Shown piece by piece: positions 27,705 to 40,370 of a stretch of DNA of 64,000 nt. Position 1 is the first letter of the stretch. The number at the start of each line of letters is the position of its first letter. A program made the position numbers and the translations under genes. Source of the DNA: Sinohyriopsis cumingii (taxonomy: Eukaryota; Mollusca; Bivalvia; Unionida; Unionidae); the NCBI GenBank assembly GCA_028554795.2, contig CM068835.1, positions 61,420,719 through 61,484,718 on the forward strand, read 5' to 3'. Below the pieces are notes generated by a model. The model did not search any database. It saw only the letters and a list, made by a program, of their open reading frames with translations, and was not told the origin of the DNA.

Positions 27705-28056
27705 CACAAAGTTTCAGTATATTTCGTATTTTTGCTGAGCCGTTAGGTTTCAATTGAGGAAGTAGGGAAATCTATTACATATTTTTGGCTCAAGGCAATT
27801 TTTGGGTAGTGATATGGAAGTTAGAGTAGAAAGAAAATATGTTTTAATTTTGGAAAGCACTCTTACTTCAGGATACAATTTGCCTCTGTTTCCAACCAGC
27901 GGATAATTAATAGACGGATCTCTACCAATCGGTGTTCGGACTTGTCACTATATATAAATATATGTTTTCGTTAATCGCGAAAGTATTGGCAATGCTATTT
28001 TATGAAATTATAAACCAGACTGCCTCTTTCACTGTTAGTACTGGTCACACAGACAT

Positions 28057-28305
28057 ATTCATACCAAAGACTTACAATTTATTTACCAGCATATGGCTAG
28101 GATCTCCCTCAGCGATAAGAAGTTAGCGTGATTTCAAGATAATATGATTAGGTTAAACATGATGCTACATGTCTGACATTTGATGTTCCAGTGCTAGATA
28201 TCACTATAAACTGCCACACTGCAGACATCGTACCGATATGATCAAAAGTAGCTAACGCTACTTCACAAATCACACACACACACAACTACACACAAAGAGA
28301 CACAG

Positions 28306-28337
<32 letters not shown>

Positions 28338-28425
28338 TCATTCCAAAGGCTTACAAATGTTTTAATATCAGCTGCCTAGCTTCTCGGTCAGCGTAAGAGG
28401 TTAGTGCTAGTACTGGTCACACACA
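28057..28425 (+). mobile_element. SINE-2 fragments (headless) joined by (CA)n
   Basis: Two 5'-truncated SINE-2 bodies lie in tandem. One at 28057-28265 has 'ctagatatcactataaactgcc' and ends at 'ctacttcacaaatcacac'. A shorter one at 28335-28425 carries the 'gtcagcgtaagaggttagtg' core. A (CA)n tract at 28268-28335 links them. Confidence 0.78.
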
Positions 28426-28941
28426 TACAGAGACAGAGACACTCAAAAACACAAACACACACGCATACACTGACATACTCCTACCAAAGATTACGCCATA
28501 AATATAAATAAATACAAGATTTGAATTTGCACTCAGGGCTATTCATTATTAGTAATAAAGAAATTAAAGTAAAAGAAAAATATCTTTTCGCTTTTGTATC
28601 GCAAAGTTAATCTATCTCGGAATTATCAGAAAAGTAGACAAAATCAATATATAAATTTGTTTGTTAGCATTAATAGCCACGATATTTGCAATCTTATCTA
28701 TAGAAATTGTATGGCATTCTCATCTTTCACAGCAATTATAGAATCTCCCAATCTCACAACACTTGCTTATATCGAAGGTTTGTATATACATATTTATTTG
28801 AAAATTCTATCTCATTGCATCTAGCGAAACAAAATCGATCTGTTCCACCTAAATAGCAAATTAAAATTCAATTGGTGCGTGCGTTTGTGCGTTTTGGTGT
28901 TTTTGTATTGGGTGTTTGTGTGCGTGTGTGAAAATGAACGA

Positions 28942-28942
<1 letters not shown>

Positions 28943-29011
<69 letters not shown>
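28943..29011. repeat. (TA)n microsatellite
   Basis: This is an uninterrupted 69-base TA run in unit A, following 'aaaatgaacgag'. Confidence 0.96.
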
Positions 29012-29014
<3 letters not shown>

Positions 29015-29720
29015 TCACGGCAATTTTGGGGTCATTATAAGGAAGTTAGAGTAGAAAGAAAATATTTTTAATTTCGCAAAGCATACTTACAACAGAAAAC
29101 AATATGCCTCTGTGTCCAACCCGCAGAGATTGAATGGACGGATCTCTACCAATTGGTGTCCGGACTTGTCAGTAAAGGTGACGAAAGGTATATTTAAATA
29201 TATTTCTGCGTTAATAGCCAAGTCATTGGGAATGCTATTTTATGAAATTGTAAACCAGACTGCATCTTTCACAGTTCTTTTTGAATCAGGCAACACTCGT
29301 GTATACACATAAATAGTGTCGTTTATGACAAAATCAATCTTCAGAACATGGTGTATTCATACAACAAGGTTTCGAAATTAAACTTTCCTTAATGACATTG
29401 ACCTTTCGACTAAGTCCCTCTCCTCCTAATCTCTTTCTCCGTCTCTCTCTCCCTCGCTCTCTCTCTCTGGTTTAACAGAGGATATATAGTCATCCAGTAC
29501 AGTTAGGCATATCGTTGTTAATATAGTGTCCATGGTGGTTCAATGCTGTAAATAACGTTTTGATGGACGGTGATGCTTACTATTATTGGCTTTCCACGTA
29601 TGATGTTGATTCTAACAATCAAAATCATTGCAATATCATCAGAGTTGATATTTAAGTTTTACCGAGAGAACTAAAATAGTAGTTTAATATATGTGCCAAT
29701 AACAAATAAAATTAAACTGG

Positions 29721-29873
<153 letters not shown>

Positions 29874-31143
29874 ATGTGTTTGTGTTTGTGCGTTTGTGTG
29901 ATAGTTTTCTCTGGAAAATTGATTACTATACCTGATGGGGTGGTCATCATCATTACGATATCCAACCCGTCCAACAACAACACAATAAATCTGTTATCGG
30001 TGTCATAATAGTTGTCTACCTGACAATATTTGCGTTTGGATCACAATATTTAATACTGTGTGAAACAGTTAAAATTTAAATATGGAAACTTACTGTCGAA
30101 TTAATTAAAATCAGACATTTTACCCTAGGTGATCTAGTTTGAAGGGAGATGATAGAGGGCACATATTGTAGGAAAAAGAGTATATATTTGATTAAACGAT
30201 GACATATACAAAGTTAAATGCGTCTTTTTAAAGGGAAATTGAATATAAATTTGTTAAATAAAATGAACATGATCTACATCTATTCTAAAATACTGAAATA
30301 TTTATTTTAAGTTTGAAGTCGACACATTAATTGGCTTAGTATAATAAGTGTATGCCCGTGTATACCCTAAGTTACAATACAAAAAGTGTAAACCATTATC
30401 TGGTGTCTGATATTTTGTTTTATTCCACATAAGCGTTTGGATTAGCAACGTGTAGACGAGCGATGTACACGTAAACAACGGGTTAAATATATGTATGTAT
30501 GTATGTATGGATGCATGCATGCATGTATGTATGTATGTATGTATGTATGTATGTATGTATGTATATTTGTACTCAGGGCTATTCATTATTAATCATCTGG
30601 AGATTGATGTAGAATAAAGATATTTTTTAGTTTTTGTATAGCAAAAATAAACTTTCTCGGAATTATCAGAAAAGGAGACAGAATATATATTTGTTTATTA
30701 GTGTCAATAGCCACGACATTTAATGAAATTTTAAATCAGTCTGCAACTTTCACAGTAATATTAGAATCACCCAATCTCACAACACTTACTTATAACCAAT
30801 GTTTCTATCAACATCTTTATTTGAAAATTCTCTCTCATTGCATCTAGTGAAACTAGATCGATATGGTCAACCTAAATAGTAAAATAAAATTGAATTGGTG
30901 TGTGCGCGCCTGCGTTTGGGTGTTTGTTTTTGGGTGTTTGTGTACGTGTGTGATAATGAACGAGTATAACACAATACATTGGACACAAATATGAACAGAT
31001 GACAACACATGTTTTCTCCGTGTTTATCTTTAGCTGAAAAACAATAAGAATAGATCCTTATTTGGTCTGTGATCTCTGGATATCCTGACATGAACGTTCG
31101 GTTTTACGAGGAGTAGGAGGTCTATATATACGTAAATAGGGAG

Positions 31144-31182
31144 CTACTACTACTACTACTACACACACACACACACACACAC

Positions 31183-31256
<74 letters not shown>
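31144..31256. repeat. (CTA)n-(CA)n-(TA)n compound microsatellite
   Basis: Trinucleotide CTA, then CA, then a 72-base AT run (31185-31256) lie end to end. Confidence 0.95.
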
Positions 31257-31260
<4 letters not shown>

Positions 31261-31280
31261 CAAACTTTCAGTATATTTCG

Positions 31281-31550
31281 CGGATGCGGGAGGTCGTGGG
31301 TTCGATCCCCGGCAAAGTCATACCAAAGACTTACAAAGATGGTACTAACAGCTGCCTCGCTTGGCGCTCAGCATTAAGAGGTTAGTGTTAGGACTGGTCT
31401 GCCTGGTATCAGGATAATCTGACTGGGTGAAACATCATGCTACATGTATGAGGCATGATGCCCTAGTGCTAGACAACACTATAAACTGTCACATTGCAGA
31501 CATCGTAGCGATATGACTGAAAAATTGTCAAAGCTACGTTAAAAATCCAG
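31281..31550 (+). mobile_element. SINE-2 copy with B box, 5'-truncated
   Basis: It begins inside the tRNA-like head at 'cggatgcgggaggtcgtggg' and keeps a good RNA polymerase III B box (ggttcgatcccc, 31299-31310). The SINE-2 body follows ('cgctcagcattaagaggtta', 'actataaactg') and it ends at 'aaagctacgttaaaaatcc'. It interrupts the repeat unit directly after 'cagtatatttcg'. Confidence 0.87.
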
Positions 31551-31807
31551 ATCACATAACACTAAAGTACATTTCGTGATTTTCTTGAACCGTTAGGTTT
31601 TAATTGATGCAGTACTGCAATATTTTTAATATTTTTGGCTCAAGGCAACTTTTGTGACGTGATAAGGAAGTCAGAGTAGACGGAAACTATTTTTAATTTT
31701 GCAAAGCATACTTACAACAGGAAACAATCTGCCTCTTTCTCCAACCCACTGAGATTTAATGGACGGATATCTACCAATCTGTGTTCTGACTTGACAGTAA
31801 AGGAGAC

Positions 31808-31813
<6 letters not shown>

Positions 31814-31884
<71 letters not shown>
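31814..31884. repeat. (TA)n expansion at a conserved point of the repeat unit
   Basis: This 71-base TA run sits between 'gaaagg' and 'gtttgcg'. Related copies have only a short tatatataaatatatg there (27940-27965 and 39143-39163), so the run appears to have grown from that seed. Confidence 0.93.
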
Positions 31885-31887
<3 letters not shown>

Positions 31888-33099
31888 TGCGTTAATAGCG
31901 ATGTCATTAGCAATGTTATTTTATGAAATTGTAAACCAGACTGCATCTTTCACAGTTCTTTTTGAATCACATAAATAGTGTCTTTGGGGACAAAACCAAT
32001 ATGCAGAACAAGGTGTACTCATACCACAAACATTCGAAATTAAGCTTTGATTAAAGATATTGACCTTTCGACTAAGTTCCTCACCCTCCTAATCTCTCTC
32101 TCTCTGTCTCTCTCTCTCTGGCTCCCTCTCTCTCTTTCTCTCTACGGATAAACAGAGGATATATAGTAATCCAGTTCAGTCAGAAAAATAGTTGTTAATA
32201 TAGTGTCGATGGTGGTTACTTTCTGTACATAATGTTTTGGTTGATAGACCGTGGTGCTTACTATTGTTGGCTTTCCAAGTATTATAATGATTCTAGCAAT
32301 CAAAAACAGTTGACATTTACGTTTTCCCGAGAGAACTAAACTAGTAGTTTAATATATGTGCCACGTGTGAATTTGGTCTCAACTACTGAATATTAAATAG
32401 CATATAGAGTGATGGTTGTGATGATATGTGTTCTTAATAACAATTAAAATTAAACTGGTGTGAGTGTGTGTGTGTGTCTGAGTGTCCGTGTGTGTGTGTG
32501 TGTTTGTGAGTTTGTGTGTTTGTTTTGTCTGGAAAATTAATTACTATATCTGATGCGGTCATCATCATTACGTTATCCAACCCGTCCGATAACACCACAA
32601 TATATCTATACAAATGAATGTTATCGGTGTCATAATAGTTGTCTACCTGACAATATATGCATTTGGATCACCATATTTAATAAGGTGTGAAACAGTTAAA
32701 ATTTAAAAATGGAAACAAAATGGAAACTTTTTGTCGAATTATTTAAAATCAGACATTTTATCCTAGGTGATCTAGTTTGAAGGGAGATGATAGAGGGCAC
32801 ATATTGTAGGAAGAAGAGTATATATTTGATTAAACGATGACATATACAAAGTTACATGCATCTTTTTAAAGAGAAATCGAATATAAAGGTGTTAAATAAA
32901 ATGAACATGATCTACATCTTTTCTAAAAAGATGAAATATTTATTTTAAGTTTGAAGTCGAACAATTCATTTTTTTAGTCTACTAAATTTCAGCCTGTAAC
33001 ACGATTAAATTAAAAACCTTTACTTTCATCTAATCTTGCAAATAAACACACATTCGATTTACCCAACCGGTACCTGATTATTTTAGATTCAGTTAGATT

Positions 33100-33314
33100 T
33101 TGGTATGACTGTACTAGCAGCTGGCTAGGTTCGCGCTCATCGTTAAGAGGTTAGTGTTAGTACTGGTCAGCCTGGTTTCAGGATAATGTGACTGGTGGGC
33201 ACATGATGCTACATGTCTGAGTTTGGATGTTATAGTGCTAGATATCACTCTAAACTGCCACAATGCAGACATCGTAGCGATATGACTAAAGTTGATAAAG
33301 CTACTTCACAAATT

Positions 33315-33345
<31 letters not shown>
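33100..33345 (+). mobile_element. SINE-2 fragment with (CA)n tail
   Basis: A headless SINE-2 body runs from 'actagcagctggctaggttcgc' through 'ttaagaggttagtg' and 'actctaaactgcc' to an (AC)n tail at 33317-33344. Sequence after the tail (33345-33450) resembles that after the SINE-2 array at 40265-40360, so the two flanks are duplicates. Confidence 0.8.
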
Positions 33346-33346
<1 letters not shown>

Positions 33347-34409
33347 CTGTGCAATTTCTTGAAGGTTGGGTAGGCCAGGGTCTACTGATTACATCGTGAT
33401 GACACCCCCTTTTCTTAGCAATATTTGAACCATTCAGAATGTGGACGCCCAGTACTAATGTGGCTCCATGATGAACGATGTTTCCAAGATCCGTGTTATG
33501 ATATCTTGACTGCATTGTGCAATTAAGAATTGATAAAGCTTTTCTTCATTTTAAGAACACGCGAATATTGCATGCGAAAGGGGACAGACGTGTGTTTGAC
33601 GCATTTAGATGGTCTCCATTTTGACTTGTTAATTACTAATAGACATACACTATACAACATTGATTAATCTCCTGATATTCTTCTCCTATTTTAATTGACC
33701 AACAGTGAAAGATATTTATATCAGAATTTACATTTGAATTGAGGAAGTACGGCAATATATTTCACAATGTTGTCCTCAATGCTTTTTTCAATACGGATAA
33801 GGAGGTTGGAGGAGAAGCATTTTTAAATTTTTGTATAGCAAAGAAATCTGCCTCTGTATCCAACCCCTAGTATAATTAACAGAATGCTCTCTTCCAAGCG
33901 GTTGTCGGAATTATCAGAAAAGTAAACGGATGCAATATATAAATTTGTTTGTTAGCGTCAATTGCCAGGGCATCTGTAATCTTATCTAATGAAATTATAA
34001 ACCAGTCTGTATCTTTCACAGTTATTCTAAAATCTCACAGTCTCACAACACTTGATGATATCGAATGTTTTTTTAAAACAACTTTATTTTAAATTCTCTC
34101 TCATTACATCTGGTGAAACAAGTTCGATTTCTTCCACCTCAGTAGTAAATTAAAATTGAATAGGTGTGTGCGTGTGAGTGTTTGGGAGCTTGTTTTTGGT
34201 GTTTGTGTCCATGTGTGGGAATGAATGAGTATAACGCAATGCATTAGACCAAATCTGAGCAGAAGACAGACCATGTTTTCTCCGTTTTTATCTTTAGTTG
34301 AAAAAACAATAAGAAGATATCGCTATCTGGTCTCTGATTTCTGGATATCGTCACATCAACGTTCAATTTTACGAGGATTATGAGGTCTATGTATTTGAAT
34401 ATAGCAGTC

Positions 34410-34760
34410 CAGTGGCGTCGGTAAGGGGGTGCGGGGGGTGCGGACCGCACCGGGTGACACCATCTCAGAGGGGCGACACCAAAATGAAAAATTGCAAATT
34501 TTACAGAGCACACACTGCTCGGTCTAGTCGGATTTCATAAGCGGATAACCGATCATAGTTAAATACATGACTAACAGGCACAGCAGTGGCGTCGCTAGGG
34601 GGATGCGGCGGGTGCGGACTGCACCGGGTGACACCATCAGAGGGGGTGACACCAAAAGGACATTACTAAGGATTCTGTGTGGTCTGTTACGGAAGGAGGA
34701 CCATGGAGGTGACACCATGAGCTACCGCACTGGGTAACACCAACCCGAGTGACGCCACTG
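34410..34760. mobile_element. hAT-type MITE with perfect 8-bp target duplication
   Basis: The 351-bp element starts with cagtggcgtc and ends with gacgccactg, a perfect 10-bp terminal inverted repeat of hAT type. It is flanked by identical 8-mers, tagcagtc at 34402-34409 and 34761-34768, the length hAT transposases produce. It contains no transposase frame, so it would have moved in trans. Its left end (34410 to about 34480) is repeated inside it from 34584, again starting cagtggcgtc and including the 'gcaccgggtgacaccat' stretch. Related units without it (about 31120-31160) show what the empty site looks like. Confidence 0.92.
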
Positions 34761-35820
34761 TAGCAGTCTACTCTACTACACACATACATAATCACACACA
34801 CACACACACATACATATATGTGTGATATAGTGGCAGTGTATTTCGTGTTTTGTTTGAGCCTTTACGTTGTAATTGAGGAAGTACTGTAATTTATTTCATA
34901 TTTTTGACTCAAGGCAATATTTTTGTTCGTGATAAGGACGTTTGAGTAGACGGAAATATTAACAACATTTTAAGGCATATTTGCAACACGAAGTAATCTG
35001 CCTCTGTGTCCAACCCGTGGAGAATTAATGTACCAGTCCCTACCAATCGTTATCGGTTATGTCAAAAAGGAGTCGGAAGCAATATATAAAAATATCTGTT
35101 TGCGTTAATAGCCACGTCATCGGCAATCTTATTTTATGAAATTGTAAACCGGACTGCACATTTCACAGTTATGCTTGAATCACGCAAAACTCGCTTCGTC
35201 ACATACATAGAGTCCTTGGGGACAAAACCTATGCTAAATTTCATCTTGCAACACTGCTAGATTTAACTCCTTTACTTGCATCTAATCTTGTAAATAAACA
35301 CACATTATTTTAGATTCAATTAGATTTTGGTATGACTGTAAATGTCTTAGGGTTATCCTCTTACTAGTTAAGGAGGAGTGGAGATATGAAACGTGCGGGA
35401 ATGAGTGATTATAAGGCAATCTATTAGACAACAATATTAGCAGAAGATAAACCTTGCGATCTCCGTGTATGATGCAAATTTAGAAGCAGTAAGAATAGAC
35501 TGTTATCAGGTCTGATCTCTTGGTATGCTCCCATGAACGTTCGGTTTTACGACGAGTAAGAGGTCGATGTATTCGTATGCAGGGGTCTACACACACACAC
35601 ACATACACACACACACACACACAGAAACACACACGGGCTCACATATATACTCATACCAAAGTTTACAGTTTGTTTACTAGCAGCTGGCTAGGTTCGCGCT
35701 CAGCGTTGAGAGGTTAGTGTTAGTACGTCTAGGACATAGGCAAAGCGAATATGTGAAAGCCGCGAACGTCAATAGCGACGTCTTGAGAGTCTTGAACATT
35801 TTCTTACTACCGGAATCAAC

Positions 35821-36140
35821 CCCTCCGGTGGCCTAGTGTTAGATCGTCCGCCTCGGATGCATGATGTTGTGTTCTAATTCCCGACCGAGTCAAAACAAAG
35901 ACTTAAAAAAATGGTACTAACAGCTGCCTCGCTTGACGCTCAGCATTAATAGGTTAGAATTAGGACTAGTTGGCCTGATGTCAGAATAATTTGACTGGGT
36001 GAGACATCATGCTACATGTCTGCGGCATGATGCCCCAGTGCTAGACATCACTATAAACTGCCACATAGCAGATATCCTAACTATATGACTGGATAATTGT
36101 TAAAGCTACGTTAAAAATCCAAATCAAATCACATCATATC
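35821..36140 (+). mobile_element. SINE-2 copy, near full length
   Basis: The tRNA-like head is present ('ctccggtggcctagtgttag', A-box-like, then a weak B box 'gttctaattcc' at about 35871). The body follows ('cgctcagcattaataggtta', 'catcatgctacatgtctgcgg', 'actataaactgcc'), ending at 'gctacgttaaaaatccaaat'. The weak B box suggests an old, transcriptionally silent copy. Confidence 0.87.
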
Positions 36141-39099
36141 ACACCTCTACCGGAATCTCAGCTTTCCATGGGCATATATCTGGTTTTCGACGTCATCAAT
36201 CGTCTCCAACACCATGGTAAGAAGGGTTCAAAAAACTAAATGCTCCGTATCACGCACGAAATCTGCATTCTTTCTCTCTTATACTTGAAGAGGAAAACTG
36301 CCACCTTCATGCTTTTCGCCGGCTTGTTCATGCAGATATTGAAGTTTTTTTTTGTTCCGTACTAAGTTATGCTGACGTTACAATAAGTTTGGTTGTTTTG
36401 AAGTTTCGGTCTACTATATTTTCATGTTAAGAATTCTGTCAATGCACGAATACATACTTAAACATGGCGTCGTCACAGTAAAGTGGAGCCCGTTAACGAG
36501 CAGAAACAAATACAATTGTCCCTATCCGTAGTACAAAGGCATATGGGGTATGATTGCATCCGAGTGTTAGACATCAGTGAGTAGCAGCTATCGACTTAAG
36601 CAACATGAAATCTTGCTAAAAGGTATCGAGTTCTTGAGTGTCTTGATAAAAGGACATGGTGATCAAAAAAACTCCATATCGGAGAGATTATCGATCTCAG
36701 CAAAACACTACGCACAAATATATACAATATAAAAATGAGTTATGGGATTGGTACGCGATGGTAAAAGAATATATCAACCAATTTACGGCTATCCGGGAGA
36801 ACATGAGCAAACTTCTCCACAAGGATAAAACTCTAGCTTAACAGCCGTGAACACTCTTCCATGAGCAGAGTATTACTATGGCCTGATTTGTATGTCGCTT
36901 CGGTTCATCATTAGCCCAGTTGTCCTTCAACAACATTTCAACATATCTGGGTGTGTAAACGAAATAGAAGCATTCGACATTTTGTCGTAAAATGGCAAAG
37001 GTATGATGTAGATAATCAACAATTTCACGTGCTGGTGCAAGTCAGTATGACTGAAAGTATAAACGATGTCAATGCGTTTTCACGTACGTGATTCAATGAG
37101 TTCTGGGTACTACTGACGAATCCAGGTCGACGATTCCGTAGATGAAACGTCGCACCCGTGGCTCTCAGACCTCTTCGGCTTCCTATCCACCACGGTGGCA
37201 ACATACCGTTTCTATTTTTATGTGGCTTCTTGACAATATGCGTCCATCGAACGCTTGTTTTCAGAGTCATACCGAATGCAGTTCAGTGCGCCCCTAACGC
37301 AGTTGCGATTGTAATAGCGAGTGTCTCAGACTCCAACAACTCTATAATTGTTGGGCGAAATATAAGTATTCAATCGCTTTTTTGGTAATTGCTCAACATA
37401 CGATTTCAATAACTTTAATGTTATAGAAGAATTCTTTGTTTTCCCTCCTTAACACAGGTTATATTTGAATAGCTACTAGAAAACATTTCCTGTTGACTTT
37501 GACGCAGAAGTTTCCAATGTCCATGTGATAAATTTTTTTACATTCTTTTGAAAGATCAGTAGAATTTAGCAAACACGTGTGAAATTGTTTGAATGACTCA
37601 TTTAAATTCTTACTCATGATTTGAATAACAAGGTCTAGTACATACGTAGTTCATTTCTTAAAAAAATGATAGTCTAATTTGAATTGTGTAAAAGATAAAC
37701 ATTATATGCGCATGAATCTCTTTTTGCAGATATTCGTTGTCAGAAATTCCTAACGAGTGATATTTTTTTGTTTATAATATGTTGTAAATAAATATTTCCA
37801 TCTTTTGGGACATGCAGCATATGAAAAATCTAAGCATATGCCTTTAGAAAAGAACAATGAATGTATCAGCATGTACACAAAATACATTCTGACAGACACA
37901 AATCCTGTGCAAACGTGGAGAAGCCCTTGTGATTAATTAGAAACGATACAATACTTTCACTAAAGAGTCCACACAGCAGTCCTGCCCATCTACAAACTCC
38001 ATTATTTGCCAGCCACAGAACAATACCCACAATGAAAATAATTGCAACCATTTCTAGAACACTAGCATCCATGTCTCGAATCTCAACGCCAACGAAGAAA
38101 ACTGTGTTTACATACCTCTTAAACGTCTGAATACCCAATAACTTAGTAGCCAGGTCACTAGGCCCTAACATAGTGAAACAGAATTGTATCGAATAAACAC
38201 TACCACCAATAATAGGAGAGGAAACTAAATGTTTACGTCCTTGCCGTCCATTATAAGTGTATTAGTCAAAGGAAAATACTACTACTTTATTGTTCAAATT
38301 TACACGTGATTTACATATAATCTTCATAATCTGCAATTTTTGTGTGATTTGTTAATTTTGTTAATATATGTTATACTGAATCTCTTAGTATTGTTTAGAA
38401 CAGTGATCACGCTAAATAATCTGAACATTTGTAAAAACATTATTTGGTGATTCCAGGAAGCAACAGAATTTTGCATGCATACGGAATAATGCATATTCTA
38501 ATTTCATGCCAGTTTTTTGTTTTTTAAATTTGCATTTCATGTTTATTTTTAAAATACGTAGAGAAAAGGAGTATTATTTGAATAATTGTTTTACAGATAA
38601 ACATTATTTTATGATCTGACAGTCTTCATTTGTATCAAGAAGTTTGAAACCACGTCGGGGACATACATGTATTTCATATAAATTTATTGAATTGAATGAA
38701 TAAATGCGTGTGTATTGGAATGAAGAAAAGTTATCTGTTTAGATATTTAAAGTTCTTAACTAAAATAAAGAACTTAAGGCATATTATGACAAGAGTGTGT
38801 ATCAGAAACATAAGAGTAGATTAAATCCTGCAGATTCAGGCTTTGATGGAAGAGTATTTTTTAAAAGTATGCTTTCACCAGCATCGGTGCAAAACACGAT
38901 GGTTTTTATCCCATCTATTCTTAAAGTTTCTGCTAAGATCTAACTTTAGGCGTGCCAAGGTTATTTGTTAATTGAGCAAACTTACTTTCGTCTCGTTGAA
39001 GTATGATGGTGTAGGTGAGTGTCAGAAACATGCGTTAAAAGTGATACGACACCAAATGGTGACACTGGTACTAGTTAAGATAACTTTGGATTACAGAGG
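36141..39099. other. Unassigned sequence
   Basis: No domain was recognised. Moderately GC-rich stretches at 36150-36400 and 37020-37340 and a minus-strand frame at 37866-38171 (101 codons, with a hydrophobic stretch ending in a Cys-containing segment) were examined. A GTATGT donor-like site lies inside that frame. None gives enough to call a gene. Confidence 0.3.
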
Positions 39100-39249
39100 A
39101 TAACATACTGCGGTGTTCGGACTTGTCAGTAACGGAGACGAAAGCTATATATAAATATATGTTTGCGTTAATAGCCAAAGCATTGGCAATGTTATTTTAT
39201 GAAATTGTAAACCAGACTGCCTCTTTCACAGTTAGTGCTTGTCACACAG
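39100..39249 (+). repeat. Fragment of the large repeat block
   Basis: This matches the 'cggacttgtcagtaa..gagacgaaag' to 'ttttatgaaattgtaaaccagactgc' part of units A and B (for example 29160-29275). It carries the short unexpanded tatatataaatatatg seed. Confidence 0.78.
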
Positions 39250-40270
39250 ACATATTCATGCGAAAGACATACAAATTATTTACATGATCTGGCTAGGTTC
39301 GCGCTCATCGATAAGAAGTTAGTGTTAGTTCTGGTCACCCTGGTTTCAGGATAATATGACTGGGTTGGACATGATGCAACATGTCTGACGTTTGACGCTT
39401 TAGTGCAATGCTAGATATCACTATAAACTGCCAAACTGCAGACATCGTACCGATATGACCAAAGACCAAAGTAGCTAAAGCTACTTCACAAATCACATAC
39501 AAAAACATACAACTACACACAAACTTACACAGACACACACAGACACACACACACACTCATTCCAAAATCTTACAAATGTTTTAATATCAGCTGGCTAGCT
39601 TCGCGGTCAGCGTTAGGAGGTTAGTGTTAGTACTGGTCAGACATATACAGGGACAGAGGCACTCAAAAACACAAACACACACGCATACACTGACATACTC
39701 CTACCAAAGAATTGCAAAGTTTGTTGTTACTAGCAGCTGTCTAGCTTCGTGCTCAGTATTAAGAGCTTAGTGTTAATAATTATCATCCTGGTTTCAGAAT
39801 AATGTAACCAGGTGGGACACGATGCTATATATCTGGGTTTTGATGTTTCATTGCTAGATATCACTATAAAATGCCATTTTGCAGACATGATAGCGATTTG
39901 ACTAAAATTGCTAAAGTTACTTCACAATTCACACAAACACACACACATACTCACAGAGGCACAGACACACTCGCGCGCACACACACACATACGTATTCCA
40001 AACACTTACACATTTTCTTACTAGTAGCTGTCTAGCTTCGCGCTCAGCGTTAAGAGGTTAGTGTTAGTAATGGCCAGCCTGGTTTCAGGAAATTTCGCCG
40101 GGTGGGACATGATGCTACATGTCTGAGTTTGTATGTTCCAGTGATAGATATCACTATAAACCGCCACACTACAGACATAGTAGCGATATGACTAAAATTG
40201 ATACGGCTACTTCACAAATCACACAAACACGCACAGACACACACACACGCACACTCACACCACACATCTG
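39250..40270 (+). mobile_element. Tandem array of four headless SINE-2 units linked by (CA)n
   Basis: Units begin near 39250, 39555, 39695 and 39995. Each starts with an 'attcc/taccaaa..cttaca' motif and contains 'gct(c)agcgttaagaggttagtg'. Three continue to 'tagatatcactataaa' and 'ctacttcacaaatcac' before a CA-rich linker; the second is short. None has a tRNA-like head, so they are more likely local duplications, perhaps through the CA linkers, than separate insertions. Confidence 0.8.
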
Positions 40271-40370
40271 TGCAGCGTCTTTAAGGTCGAGGAGGCCAAG
40301 GTCGACTGGTGTCGTGATGAGCCCTCCCTTATGTTATCAATCTTTGAACAATTCAGAACACATTAAATAG

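Larger units (their letters stand above)
30014..32640 (+). repeat. Large repeat block, unit B
   Basis: Unit B repeats the order of unit A from its 'gtctacctgac' anchor: the 'cagttaaaatttaaa' block, 'tctacatctattctaaaa', (GTAT)n at about 30490-30563, the 'gggctattcattatta' block (30578) and 'gaacgttcgg' (31092). The (CTA)n-(CA)n-(TA)n complex, a SINE-2 insertion, the 'ggctcaaggcaac' block, a second (TA)n and 'acagaggatatatag' (32150) follow. The first 'ggcaattttt' block of unit A is missing here. Confidence 0.7.
32641..35730 (+). repeat. Large repeat block, unit C
   Basis: From the third 'gtctacctgac' anchor this unit follows A and B ('cagttaaaatttaaa', 'tctacatcttttctaaaa', the 'gcaaagaaatctgcctctgt' block and 'catctggtgaaacaag'). 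It then has an inserted MITE, further 'ggcaatatttttg' and 'gaacgttcgg' (35535) blocks, (CA)n and a SINE-2 fragment (35649-35730). No gene is seen. Confidence 0.68.

Noticed and set aside
37866-38171. 101-codon minus-strand frame with a hydrophobic stretch
   Set aside because: There is no recognised domain, and a GTATGT donor-like site in the middle is not backed by a matching acceptor or neighbouring exon. It is listed only within an unassigned region.
39250-40270. CRISPR-like array
   Set aside because: The repeated units are about 150-300 bp SINE bodies joined by CA repeats in a eukaryotic genome; there are no short identical repeats with unique spacers.
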